DNA of 64,000 nucleotides. Origin: Alopecurus myosuroides. Taxonomy: Eukaryota; Streptophyta; Magnoliopsida; Poales; Poaceae. This document shows, piece after piece, positions 11,451-22,293 of this stretch. The notes under the pieces were generated by a model, which saw only the letters and a program-made list of their open reading frames with translations, ran no database searches and was not told where the DNA came from. Within the stretch, counting starts at the first letter, position 1. Every line of letters starts with the position of its first letter. The translations under genes and the position numbers were made by a program. The stretch spans positions 400,628,541 to 400,692,540 of the forward strand of contig CM054057.1 of assembly GCA_028641055.1 (NCBI GenBank), written 5' to 3'.

Positions 11451-11502
11451 TGTATGGATATCGGAGGTCCTTGAATAGTGGTTCAGGGGGACGTTAGAGA
11501 GT

Positions 11503-11514
11503 TGGTATCAGAGC
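11503..11514 (+). other. Primer-binding site, initiator-Met tRNA type
   Basis: TGGTATCAGAGC is the exact complement of the 3' end of plant initiator tRNA-Met. It lies four bases after the LTR end. Confidence 0.92.
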
Positions 11515-11734
11515 TATCCTGACCTTAGGAGACCTTAGTTAGCATGGACGTTAGCTAGTACTATGAAAAGATAATTTATAAAACTAAGTTACTAAGACGA
11601 CTATGTACCAAAATATTCTATATATCCTATCACCCCTGTGTTTTTGAAAACTCTACTTATACTAAGTTACCTTTGAGCATCTTGAAATTTGGCACATTGT
11701 TACCTAACTTAAGCTATACTTATAATTTGTGTAG

Positions 11735-12406
11735 ATGGCAGTTGTCTTCACCGAGTCCTTCCGGCTAGGTACGCATGCACCTTGCTACCGCCGTTTTGAG
11801 GAGGATTTGATCAAGATGACTCGTCTTATCGGTCTCCCAGTACGCGAGTTGAAGGGAGCCTAGATTCACCATGATGGACAGGAGTTATCCTAGTTGGTAG
11901 TCTGTACCATTCGTGCTTCTTTCCTAGCACAGTCGACCCCGGAGATCACCTATAAACTGAAGGAGAATAGTTGGGAAGATGGTATCCTTAGAGTGATGCA
12001 GCTGACTATCGCAAAGCTGGCAAACTTTTTCCGCGGCAAGTTCGAAGGCACCCCCTATAGATACAATGGGATTTGTGATGAGGATGACAAGCCTATAGAT
12101 GTCACTGAAGAATTTGTCTTTGCTCGTCATTTCCAACACATGGAGGGACAACTGTACAACACTCAGTTTGCCCTTGATATACTAAGGGGAGAGTTCGACA
12201 TCCGAGGGAGGAAGATATTCCAGCTAGAGAAAGATCTGAGAGTTTCCTCTACTACCGAGCACCGTCTCGGAGCACCAAGGAAGACCATGAAGTACGTTGA
12301 CTCCCGCGTTCGTGCACAAGTGATAAGCCTTCAGTTTCAGCTTGCAACCAACCAGGCCAGAGTTGAAGAGTTGGAGGAAGAGCTACACGCGTCCTCAAGC
12401 ACTTAG
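11735..12406 (+). pseudogene. Accessory ORF between primer site and gag, two TAG stops
   Basis: The ATG at 11735 (MAVVFTESFRLGTH) opens 223 codons in one frame, interrupted by TAG at 11861 and 11891. The open part runs from 11894 to 12406. Both stops could be TGG (Trp) codons changed by a G-to-A transition, the kind of change left by cytosine methylation on the other strand. I do not recognise the protein. It is mixed alpha-like, and its last 35 residues look like a coiled coil (QLATNQARVEELEEELHASS). Its place, 220 bases after the primer site and 335 before gag, makes it an extra ORF ahead of gag. Such ORFs are known in some plant gypsy lineages, but I cannot assign this one. No nucleic-acid binding motif is visible. 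Confidence 0.6.
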
Positions 12407-12740
12407 GATTGCTGCTGGTTGTTAGGAGTTGTATTGTTTCCACCCAGACGCTTGTTTGTGTTTGTGTTGTGTTAGTCTGTTAAGGACTATATGTGTGCTA
12501 GATGTGTTGTAAGACCTATACTTTTACTATGTGAACCCTAAGTTTGTTTTATGCTTGTTAAGACTCTGCTTTATGTGTGTGTTAGTCTATGTTTGAGATT
12601 GTGGTTTTATTCTTAGATGCTTGTTTGTTGTTGTGTTTTCAACCATTCTCATCTTTGTTATGAGCCGGTTTGTTTCACAAGTTTTCAAAACAAAACCACC
12701 CTTTTATCTGCTCTCGTCTTATACCATTCTTTTCTTCGGT

Positions 12741-13364
12741 ATGGCCAGCGAGTTACCTCCACCACCTGAGCCAACAGTTGCACAAGTTTTTGCACTAATA
12801 ATGGAAGATCATGAAGCTGCTCGTGCAGAGCGCAAAGCCACCCTTGTTGACCTACAGAACTTGACTCAGCTTAGCATTGCTAATGTTGAGAATAATTCTA
12901 TCCTTATGAGGGAACACCAGCACATGCTTGCTGATGAGAATCGCAAAAGTAAGATAGTGACGCAAGGAGAACCTAGTTCACCTGTGACTCACAGTACTTT
13001 ACCTGCGATGCCACAACCCCCAAGGAAGCGTGTGAATTTCAGGCCTAAAACCATAGGTTGATATACTTGTGGGAAGGAAGGACACTTCGCTCGCGAGTGT
13101 TCCAAGAAAAATCGTGTTCTAGTTCATCCTGATGAAACCCAAGAGACCCAGGGTCCAACCCAGAAGAAGCAAAAGAGTTTGATGAGTGGACCTCGAGACC
13201 AAGATAACGTTAAGGAAGCATCTGAGCCTCATGCCATAGTTATTGGTACGTTTTCGAACCAGATCTATGACCACCCTAGTTCTTGTTTGACTTCGTACGC
13301 TGACAAAATCCGACGTGATGGAACACTAGAAGTGTCTCGTCGGACTAGTAAAAAGTACCTTTAA
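12741..13364 (+). pseudogene. gag remnant: N-terminus and CCHC knuckle, capsid domain missing
   Basis: The ATG at 12741 (MASELPPPPEPT) is preferred to the upstream in-frame ATG at 12621, because proline-rich starts of this kind are usual for grass gypsy gag. About 105 codons later there is a zinc knuckle, CGKEGHFAREC (13068-13100), of type CX2CX4HX4C, except that the codon of the first cysteine is TGA (13059). The frame then continues to a TAA at 13362. The retrotransposon gag capsid domain that should separate the two parts is absent, so an internal deletion is inferred. The product would not assemble or bind RNA normally. A protease and polymerase do not follow. Confidence 0.72.
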
Positions 13365-13820
13365 TACTAACTACACTAACAAACTGTATCTAACTCTAGC
13401 TTAACACCTAACATCAGTTTTAAAATTACTAACCTATTTATCTAAAACCAAGGAGAAAGGTGCCATAGGATGTTTTATAGTTGTTTGACAGAAAGAGGAA
13501 GTTGAAGGTTATATTGGAGTTTTGAGCTATGTTTTGCTAGACAATGAGATCTTTTGTGTATCTATTTTGGGAGAATCGGGTTTTAGGATATAAGGTTTGT
13601 GGAGATGAAATTTAGGTTTAGAACAGGAGAGAAAGTTTGAGGAGAATATGAGAATTATTTGAGTCGAACCAATGATATATTATGGTATATATACTCTAGG
13701 GCTAACCAGTTGTGGACCCCAAAACTTTGGAAGTTATATAGAGCTAAAACTGTAGCATAGAAGAAATGATTGAAGGCTTAGGAATATTGGTGGAAACTAT
13801 TGGATTTTTAGGAAGCACTT
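13365..13820 (+). other. Element 2 interior, non-coding, up to the family-3 insertion
   Basis: AT-rich sequence with no recognisable domain. It ends in GCACTT at 13820, directly before the family-3 terminus TGTAGCG. The last five bases (CACTT) should be one half of the target-site duplication, but the other half is lost with the truncated right end at 42446. Confidence 0.6.
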
Positions 13821-14361
13821 TGTAGCGTTCCCACATTTAAATAATGTAAGGACACCTGTGTTATTGTGCTAGTCCCTGGATAAATTGCTAGCACCACAGT
13901 ACAAAATGAAATATCATGCAAATGCATCAAATTCTATTACATCGCATGATCCAGTCTTTACAAAATAGGATTACAACTTGCATAGTCTTAGAAAACTAGC
14001 AGAAAACAAAGAATTACAGCGGAAAACATAGTACAACATTGAGCCCATCTTCTTCATGTGCCACAGGCAAAACATGTTGGCGATAGTCTCGAGATCCTAA
14101 ACGAAATCCTCACTCGTCTTTAGAAACATCTGCAATATGGAATATGCAGCCACAAGGGAGTCAATACAATTTAATGTATTGGCAAGTAACACTATGGTGG
14201 ATATAAATGGCAAGACTAATACTACATGCTCATTTGGCTGAGTGGAGTTTTGGCTAAGTTTGCATAAAGCCAGTTTTCTCCTATCACTTTTGTAAAACAA
14301 ACTTTTCTTTTCAAAGGGTGGCAACATTGGATTAAGATCCAAGCACCACAACTACTGTTCA
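13821..14361 (-). repeat. Family-3 LTR copy a, segment left of the family-1 insertion
   Basis: It starts TGTAGCGTTCCCACA, the 3' terminus of the family-3 LTR read on the minus strand, and matches 34535-35078 and 41253-41794. It is cut at 14361 by the family-1 element. The other part resumes at 28388. Confidence 0.9.
14357..14361. repeat. Target-site duplication GTTCA, left copy
   Basis: GTTCA directly precedes the family-1 5' LTR and is repeated at 28383-28387. The uninterrupted sequence ACTGTTCACTTGG is present in the other family-3 LTRs at 35070 and 41786. Confidence 0.95.
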
Positions 14362-16049
14362 TGTAACAGCCCAATTTTTGGAAGACAGGAAAAAACTTGT
14401 TTTCAATAACCCAAAAATCAGGGCCAACAAAAACTTTTTAATATGTTTGACTTATTCTTGTGTTTTCATTTATATTTGGTTGTTGTATGTGTTTGTGTTT
14501 GAGTTTGTTAACATAACATTAAAAACAATGATCATAGCTTTCTTAAAACACAACCCTGGTGATCAAGTCATGACAAGAAAGCTTATCATCTTCATCCATC
14601 ACACTGTTTTGGCAAAAACCTTTTTGAAAGTGTTTTGATTTTAAAAGAAACCCAAAGACCAAGTTTTGAGGAAAACAAAAGATAATTTCCAAAACTATAT
14701 GACAAGTATTTTTGGAGCTAATCATCTCCAACCTGTTTTCAATCAATATGTTTTTGCAAGTATTTCAAAAACACCTTCTCACTTCCTTCTTTTGCAAAAA
14801 ACTATAAGAGGGGATTATGTTACCCCTGTGTTTGACCTAAATTATACTCTCTTGGAAATAACAAGCTTTGAGATAATTTTTTTTACAAAACCTTCTTGTC
14901 ATGGTATGCCTTGATCACTACCTCTATTTAACACTTGAGAGAAACACCTGGAAATTAATTTGAAGAACTCAGTTGTTTGAGTGATCTTGTGTGATTTGTT
15001 ATGTTACCTGCTTGTTGTGTGATCTTGTCCTGTGTTTGCTTGAGGTATTTATTTCTGTTTGTTGATAAGTGTGTGCTGTTTTAAAGATAATAAAACTTAG
15101 TAATAACAAGATCAAGCATCTATATCATATTCCATCACATGTCCATTTTATCCTCTGCTTTCCTAAAAACTTCCAACTTTGGAGACATGCTCTTATGTCC
15201 TATTTTCTTCTATTCACAATGCATCATTATAAATTTCTTTATATATATCTTTTATATATATCCAAGTTGTTAATTTGGATATTGAAACCCTTTGTTATCA
15301 TCTATCAAAGTCCTATTGAAGGCATCCTCAAAATAATGATCATATCTCCTTTTTATGAATCACTTTGTCCATGTTACTCCAAACCACTCCTCTTTGTTTG
15401 CAGGACCAATGAACCTACCCTTGTCATCTCCATGACCTATAAATCACCTTCATATGGTCCATTTATTTTCCAAAGACCATTTGATTATTTATCTCTCATG
15501 GTTTTTAAACTATTAAATAAACTCCTGTTTTCACCATTTTCCCACTTGGTGTCTCAAATTTTTTCAAAGGAGTTGTTTATTAAAAATCACTTTTGAGCCT
15601 TATATTATATACTATCTCTTACCAACTCAAAAATATTTGTTTTAAAATCATTTTACTATTTATTATTTTCCATTTTCCAAAAGGCCAGAATTGGATTTTA
15701 AAATATTTTGTGAAGAAAAGTATTTCCTAAAATCTTGGAAAAATTACCCAACATGCCTAAGGTCATGTGGGACTTATTTATAGAAAAACATTTGCAAGTT
15801 GTTTTGAAAATTTTGGAGAAAACATTTCAAAACAGTTTCTACCATTTTTGAAATTCCAAAATTTTGTGAAAGAAATATTTTCAAAAACTCTTGAGACCAC
15901 CACCCCTAGACTCCATTTTGTATTCTCTATCCAATGGACATGATTTTGCACACATGTTCTATTAAAATTATTGGTGAAAACAATCAAAAACCACTTCTGG
16001 TTATTTTGGACATGGTTGTTTTCACACATGTTTTGATCAATTATTGAAC

Positions 16050-17200
16050 CCTATTCACCTCTCTCTTGTCCTGGGCAGTAGTAAACATCTTGCTTCACCT
16101 CCTGGACATGGTCTACCCACCCATCTCTCTCTCTCTCCCTCTAGCTCATCCATCCACATGAAGACAAGGATGGTGATGACCACCCCATTCTTTCTACTCC
16201 ACCTCCACAGTGCATCCCTGAAGCAGCCCTTGCGCCAGCACACCCCTCTCACCCCCGTGATCCCTCTGGAAGAAACCCACCCCCTCTCCTTGTCCCTTTC
16301 CTCCATTTCCATGAGCTGGCCATGGCGCCCAGAACGTCCGCGCCACGTCGCCCGCGTTCCAACACCTGGGTCGCATACCCTGGCTCCAAAACTTGTCAAG
16401 AAGCCTCGTGAGACTCTAAGGAGCGCGCCTGTGTCCTACTCTCGTTCCATCCCACTCTCCTTCTCCCTCAAAACATTGTCGAACACCTGCGGGTCTGAGG
16501 AGAGAGCTCCCGAATCCGATCATCTCGGACCGTATCTCTCCACTCAATCCATCCCTGGAGGACCCCCGAACCATGCCCTATTCCCTAGCCTCATCTCGCT
16601 CTCGGGGATCCATGGAAGCGCTCGCGCCCAAGCTCACTGGTTCCGCCATGGCCGCGGGTCGCCATGGTCGACGTTGGCTCGGCATTGACCCCCTCACTAC
16701 CTCCTAATCCCTCCCTTAGCTCTCTCCATCCTTCAATTTAGTTTTGCCTTGCTCAATTTCATCTCCCACCCCTTGCAGGGGAGCCGCCATCGACGACCTG
16801 GCTCACCGGCCGCCGTGATCCGCTGCAGACCTCGCTCTGGTCCACTCCTCCGGCCGCAGATGAGAGCATCAGATTCACGGCGTCCCCGAGGTGCTCGGTG
16901 ACCGATATCGTATCCACGCGGATCTCCTAACTCCCTACAGCGAGATCTCCGGCGGCAACTGCCTCGGGCCGCCGCACGAACTCGTCGCGCCGCCAGTTTA
17001 TGGCCAGGGCTGCGTGGCATCCTCTGGAGCGTTGGATCTGCATCCAACGGAGCTGTTTGAACCTTGGCTCATCTAATCTCCGCCGTTGATCTGCGATCTA
17101 ATGGCCGCGTACCGCTTCGCCGCGCGTGCACTGGCCACCGGGCCGGCCTGTTCTTCCTCGGCCCGTTACTCGCAGATCTGGCCTGCTAATCCTTTTCTGC
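16050..17200 (+). other. GC-rich island in family-1 5' LTR
   Basis: CpG-dense sequence starts after a CT microsatellite near 16120-16140. It contains CGCCG, CCGCCATCG and GGCCGCGTACC type words typical of grass gene 5' ends. It has open frames on both strands and no recognised domain. It could be promoter/leader sequence or captured host DNA. It is repeated at 23990-25130 in the 3' LTR. Confidence 0.6.
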
Positions 17201-17202
17201 AG

Positions 17203-18776
17203 GTAGTTTAATCTTTTCCCTGCATCTCTATTTCTGTCTGTTTACTTTAAATCGAGATAAAAATGTTAACCAGTGAATCTTGCCAAACTAAAAATCACAG
17301 TACTAGATCTACAAAATCTTAACCACCTCCAACTTGTAGATCTGTATTTTGTGCAATAGTTTTGGGAGAAATAAAATAAATGGCAGAAGCACTCATTAAC
17401 ACCATTTCTTTAATAACTTGAGTTTTAAGTATCCAAATCATGCAAACTCAACTGTTCTGAGTAGCTATTGTTAATATCTATCTGAAAAACTTGACCTTGT
17501 GTTGACTTGAGTTGTGGTGTGAAAATGACATGCATGTTAGTTTCAGGCCAGAGAGCACTTCTATGAATTATTTAATTTTATTGGTGATGATTTTTGAAGT
17601 GAATCCAATTGTGTTGGTTTGCTAGTTACTAGGAGAATCTTATACTAGATTTTAATGATGTTATGAGTTACAGAATAGGATTGGTGCGACATTTAGTGTT
17701 TAGCCATTTTCTGCATATTATTGTTATGCCTTGATTAAATTGTGTGTTATATTGTTTTGGTTATAAAATTGATTCCTAGCATGTGTAGGTTATTTATACA
17801 TGTTTGAAATGTGTATTGAGTGTTTCACTAGTATGATAGGGTTTGTGTGTGAAAACCATGTTTGTTATAGTTTTAGTCTCATAGGATTGTTCTCCTAGTA
17901 ATAATAGGTGAGAATATGTTATTCTTCATATTGGTATGATGAATTGAATAAATGCTTTAGTATTGTTTTACATAGCATAGCTACTGTTATTATATCATAT
18001 TATACTTGATTGCATGCTTGAGTGAGCTCTAGATCAAATTTCCATGCTATGTTAGTATTAGATGTTTTTCTGCCATAAAGTTGTTGTTTGCATGCTTAAT
18101 TTTTGAGGCATTGATTAGATTGTTATTTTGTTATTACTAGCATGTATAGGTGTTATTTTCTCTGTTATTTGGATGCCATCTTACAGATCCCTCATGTTAG
18201 AATAAATCTTGTTTAAGGATCTCTTATTGTTATGCATGTCTGCTTATCTAAATAGCCCTTTTTCATGTCTAGTTTTAATAGTTGTTTTGCCCCATGATTA
18301 TTTCCATGCATTTAGTGATGCCATGGTATGTTTGTTATTGATTTATCTCTGTTATTAGGTTGCTTAGCTACTGGTTATATTAGTTCTCTATGTTTAGAGA
18401 AGCATGTGTTACTTTGAGCTTGTAGTATTGCTTGTTAATATTTTCCTATGCATATGTATGTGTTCCTAGGTTGTTTTCTTGTTATTTTGCTCGTCCTCAT
18501 GAATGACCAGAGAGTCATTTAAACTTATTTGAGCATGATATGAGAGTGGCACACCCACTGAACTCATGCCATTTTGGTTGAGGATCCATAGCATCAACTC
18601 TAGTGTTATTCGTGTGTATTGTCTGTGCCTGTTTTGCTGGATGGTGTGCACCCTAGTACAATTGTTTGTGAGTATACTTGTTTGATGAAATGCTTGCTTT
18701 ATGTTTATATTTTATCAAATGCTTGCCTTTGTTTGGTTCTGATTGGGTGTTTTTCCTCTTTGTTTTACGACGTTAG
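17203..18776 (+). other. Intron-like T-rich stretch in family-1 5' LTR
   Basis: The left edge is CTGCAG|GTAGTTTAA and the right edge is a T-rich run ending in TTTTACGACGTTAG. Both edges are kept in the 3' LTR (25134-26687). The composition between them changes sharply from the GC-rich island to T-rich. Element 2 keeps a similar right edge (TTTCACGACGTTAG ending at 9803). Splicing is a guess from composition and edges only. Confidence 0.35.
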
Positions 18777-20024
18777 ATAACGAAGACGGTATTATTTTCC
18801 CGGAGAGGTTTTTATTGCAACTCTTGTTTATTTCAAGAGCAAGACCAAGACCAGTGCCAAGGCAAGCCATTCTAAACGCTTGCTGTTTTTTTACTTATCA
18901 TTATCTATCATGCATGTTTTACTTCTGAAGTTTTACAAAAGTTTGATTCAAAAACTATTCTTTTAAGTGGACTATACCACTATTTATTTTATGTATCTAT
19001 TATGTTATACCCACTATATAATCTTGGTGTTACCAAGCCCTTTAGATATTTTAGTATCCTCACTTAATCAACTTAAGTCCCCTAGTGGACATTTTAACTT
19101 GATGTTTTTGGAAAGCAAAAGCTTGGAAAAACCCCGAGGAAAGGTGGGACCTTGTCCGAGGGAGGTTTGTGAAGAAGGAAATGTTTTCGACTTGTTTTCC
19201 AAAAATAACACATAACCTAGTCTTCGCCGGACAACCAAGCCGTGCTGCCACATTACCCCAATATGGGAACGGGGTCTAGCTAATTGCTTGTCAGTGTTAG
19301 TCCGTGTCTACCTCAATGTGCTATAGGGGTTAGAGTCCCCCGAACCGAATTGTCGCCAGGAGGGAGAAATGGGACATTCAGAGTGTGGGGATTAAGTTCG
19401 CCACCGGTTGCAACAGTTGGGTCTCCTGCCATGGCGGTGTGTTGTCAGGGGAAACCGGATCGATACGGCTGACTCACTCGGTGCCGGGGAGAACAAACCC
19501 AGTTGAAGAGGTAGTCATTTACTAGCACTGACATACTGGATGGTTAGGACCAGTTATCCGATGTTTGCATACTGTCTCAGACAGTCCGTGGTTGTTCACG
19601 GCGGATGTACTGGATCTTGTGGATTGTGTACACCTCTGAAGGGTAAAACTATTCAGAATAGCCGCGTCCTCGGATATGGACAGTTGAATGGCCATGTAGC
19701 TAGCATTGTGTCAATGTTTTCAAAAAGCTGGAAAGTGTTTTGGAATTGTACCTGGGAGGCACGTTGAAAGGGAATGATTGTACCTTTGAGGTACCGGATA
19801 AATGATGATCTTAAAGATGTGTTTTTCCAAGAAGTTTTGCAAAGAGAAATGTTATGTTTATTTAGGATGCTTTATCAAACCCTTGTGGACATGCTATATC
19901 TACAAGAGAAATGAAATATCTTTTGAAGTATCTTCTTCAACAAAGAAAATAAAACTTGTGCAACTATGATGGGTCTTAAATTCATCATGGCTAGTTGAAC
20001 CCTAATTAAAGCCTTCCTACCACC

Positions 20025-20032
20025 TATATATA
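20025..20032 (+). promoter_or_regulatory. Candidate TATA box of family-1 LTR
   Basis: TATATATA in ACCACCTATATATATTCATAC lies 42 bases before the GAGTAC hairpin and about 440 bases before the LTR end. The 3' LTR has the same box at 27936-27946. It would give a U5-containing transcript start near 20060. A promoter in the GC-rich island is an alternative. Confidence 0.5.
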
Positions 20033-20073
20033 TTCATACTTGCATGTTTAGCTTTCATTTGGGGTGTCTTGCA

Positions 20074-20093
20074 GAGTACATTCAAACGTACTC
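20074..20093 (+). repeat. GAGTAC/GTACTC inverted repeat, family-1 5' LTR
   Basis: Six-base arms are separated by ATTCAAAC, as in element 2. In the 3' LTR (27987-28006) the right arm has changed to GTACTT. Confidence 0.8.
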
Positions 20094-20393
20094 ATATTGG
20101 TTTTGTCCCTGGCTATTGTCTTAGTCAGATTTTGAGCAGAAACCCGGAGAACCTGAAGAAGATGGTGCCGCTGACGACTATGCGAACTAGGATCGTCTCC
20201 GAGTCAGTAGCCTGTAGGTAGTCAAGGCGTGACTTGGGTTTACCACGAGTGTGTTTTGCAGTCTTCCGCTGTTTTTAGTGTGTGTTCCTGCCCTACGTGG
20301 CAGTTGTTTTCAACTGTGTCGTGTGACCAGTTGTGTAAGCCGTGTATTCGTGTAGTGGATGTTGTAATCTACAATGCCAACTCGAGTATGTTG

Positions 20394-20423
20394 TTCACGA
20401 CTAACTGATCATGGGATCGTGAA
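20394..20423 (+). repeat. TTCACGA/TCGTGAA hairpin with TGATCA loop palindrome
   Basis: Seven-base arms enclose a 16-base loop containing the self-complementary TGATCA (20406-20411). The copy in the 3' LTR is at 28307-28336. It lies 46 bases before the LTR end. Confidence 0.75.
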
Positions 20424-20473
20424 TGTATGCATACTGGAGGTCTTGGACTGCTAGTCTTGGGTACCCACAGAGT

Positions 20474-20485
20474 TGGTATCAGAGC
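20474..20485 (+). other. Family-1 primer-binding site, initiator-Met tRNA type
   Basis: TGGTATCAGAGC lies four bases after the 5' LTR end and is an exact match to the plant initiator tRNA-Met 3' end complement. Confidence 0.95.
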
Positions 20486-22253
20486 CATCCTGACTTTAGG
20501 AGACCTTAGTTTAGCATGGACGTCAGATAGGAAACAAAACTATTTTGGTAAAAACTATATTACTACCTAAAATGTTTTATCTAAGGAACCCTAAGCATGG
20601 TTTCCATTTTTCCTCTTATTTTCAAAAAATACGGCCCGGTTTATAAAACAGAAGTTTTGAAGAAAAACAGAGAAAATAGGAAACATATCTTTTTGTCCTT
20701 TGTTTTCATGGCTCCAAATGTTTTGTAAATAAATAAACATGAGTTTATAAAATTTTGGTTTTCTTTGAAAAGTATATCAAAAAGTTTTCTTCTGTATCTT
20801 TCTATAAAACAATTACATACTTGGCAATATCCCGAGAAGACCTTAGTAGTTAGCAACCCGAAGAAAAAGGAGCTTTGTGCCGAAGATCTCAACACCATGG
20901 TGATTTCTATGCAAGTCCCGAAGACTCTGCCATGTATAAAAATCTACAAAGATATTTAACAACATGAAGACTTCAACAACCCTTTTGTCCACCCAGACCC
21001 ATAGGAATTGATAGGTTTCGCTCAGTTGTTTTACTTGAGCTAACCCGTTCTTCCGCGGTAATAGACGTTTGCTGGTACTAGAGGTACCTTGTTTGTTCTT
21101 CGTTTGTGCGTTGTTGGTGTGGTTTACATTTGTGTGGTGTTTTTACTTGCTCCCATGTTTGGTGTACTTTTGAATTTGTTTGCTTGAGTGTCTCACAAGC
21201 ACGCCTTTTCGGCAAAAACAAAGTCACCACACATCTACCTCTTGCTTTGTTCCCGCTTGATTGCGAAAAATCTTTTTGCCAGGTCGGCCTTAGCTACCCT
21301 TTTTGGTATCTCTTCAAAATTCTGACTTAGCAAAAAGCCCTTTTTTTAAATAAAAAGTTTTATCTCCCATTCCCTCATGAGAACTGCAAGATTGTGGAGC
21401 GCTCTCTACTTCAACCCGAGAGCCCAAGATCTCTTAAATCTTCTTCAAGATGGACGACGGACTTCACGCGCCATTTTGTGCAACTACATCAAGAGCTGTC
21501 ATGAAAAACGACAAATTCAGATTCAAGCCCGAGAAGACGCGAGATGTGTCTCGCGATACCAACAAAAAAAAACTTTTACTAGTCTAACACTACTAACATA
21601 ACTAACTAATTTTAGATTAACATCTAACCGAAGTTTTGCTTAAGGCACTAGCTAGTTTTCCCGAGGGAAAGCTAACTATGTGATCCTAAATCACCTATGA
21701 AGACGCCTACAAAGCTCCATGAAGATCAAGACCCAACAAATTCTTCCACGACCTGCCGTCGCCACCAAGCAAAAAATGAGACGAAGACGAAGATAATTCC
21801 CGACAACCTACGAAGATCAATCAAAGGGGGGAAGCATCCGCACTTCAACGCGGTCGACCACTCAAGAAGCTAAGAAGCCTATAGGAGTTTCTAACAGCTC
21901 TCATAGCAATAATCGGAGAGAGTCAAGTCTACGAACCTGACGCCATGTGAGACTCGATTGTTGTCATGGGTAACTACCCGTGAAACTCCTAAAGAAGATC
22001 AGGTCCAGACAACGACATAAGGTCTATGAAGCAGAAAAATCAAGACCCTTCATTAGCTTGTGTCGTCTCACCAACATCAACCTCAAGGCCATGACGTGTC
22101 AAGTGAACATATCCATCTTCTCGACAAGCAACATTCTGACAACATCAACACCTCGAGTTCTCAGAAGACCACCTCGTCAAAGGATCTTCATTTACAAAAA
22201 TTGAAGAAGCTCGGGACTCTTGTTCTTAGTTACACTCTTAAGTACCCACTTAC

Positions 22254-22293
22254 GAATCTCAGGGACGAGATTCATTTTTAAGGGGGGAAGAGC
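22254..22293 (+). other. Pre-tract hairpin and polypurine tract of family 1
   Basis: GAATCTC (22254-22260) and GAGATTC (22267-22273) form a 7-bp stem with a 6-base loop. TTTTTAAGGGGGGAAGAGC follows and abuts the 3' LTR. The tract would prime plus-strand DNA synthesis. Confidence 0.88.

Larger units (their letters stand above)
7100..11498 (+). repeat. Element 2 5' LTR, left about 1.5 kb missing
   Basis: Alignment with the 3' copy starts near 7105 (AAGCCCTGCT) and continues to the primer site. The first 1.5 kb present at 42898-44427 is absent here. Contents in order are a GC-rich end of an island (7100-7350), a long T-rich stretch (7360-9790), a GAA run (9810-9840), and a promoter and U5-like segment (about 11040-11498). 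The last bases are TTAGA instead of TTACA in the other copy, so the terminal CA is mutated. Confidence 0.85.
14362..20469 (+). repeat. Family-1 5' LTR (6108 bp)
   Basis: Order of segments: AT-rich start (14362-16040), CT-run and GC-rich island (16050-17200), T-rich intron-like stretch (17203-18776), a conserved segment shared with element 2 (18780-20060), then U5-like sequence with two hairpins. Several short ORFs (up to 214 codons at 16044-16688) resemble nothing known and recur only because the LTR is duplicated. Confidence 0.94.
20470..22293 (+). other. Family-1 interior (1824 bp), non-coding
   Basis: The interior runs from the primer site to the polypurine tract. No ORF exceeds 90 codons and none has a retroelement motif. 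The stretch 20830-22200 is rich in scattered CGAAGA, GAAGATC and AAGACC words. It shares ATCAATCAAAGGGGGGAAGC (near 21820) with the element 2 interior (near 42750). The last 40 bases read like the end of a gypsy pol gene (NLRDEIHF) before the polypurine tract, which suggests descent from a chromovirus by internal deletion. Confidence 0.8.

Noticed and set aside
11503..11514. TGGTATCAGAGC and its reverse forms as parts of tRNA genes
   Set aside because: Only the 12-base primer complement is present, next to LTR ends; no cloverleaf.
15069..15596. A 175-codon ORF repeated at 23002-23529
   Set aside because: It is present twice only because both are the same part of the family-1 LTR. AT-rich and hydrophobic, with no motif.
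16044..16688. ORFs up to 214 codons in the GC-rich island
   Set aside because: GC-rich sequence gives long chance frames, and open frames occur on both strands. The protein has no domain and there is no gene structure.
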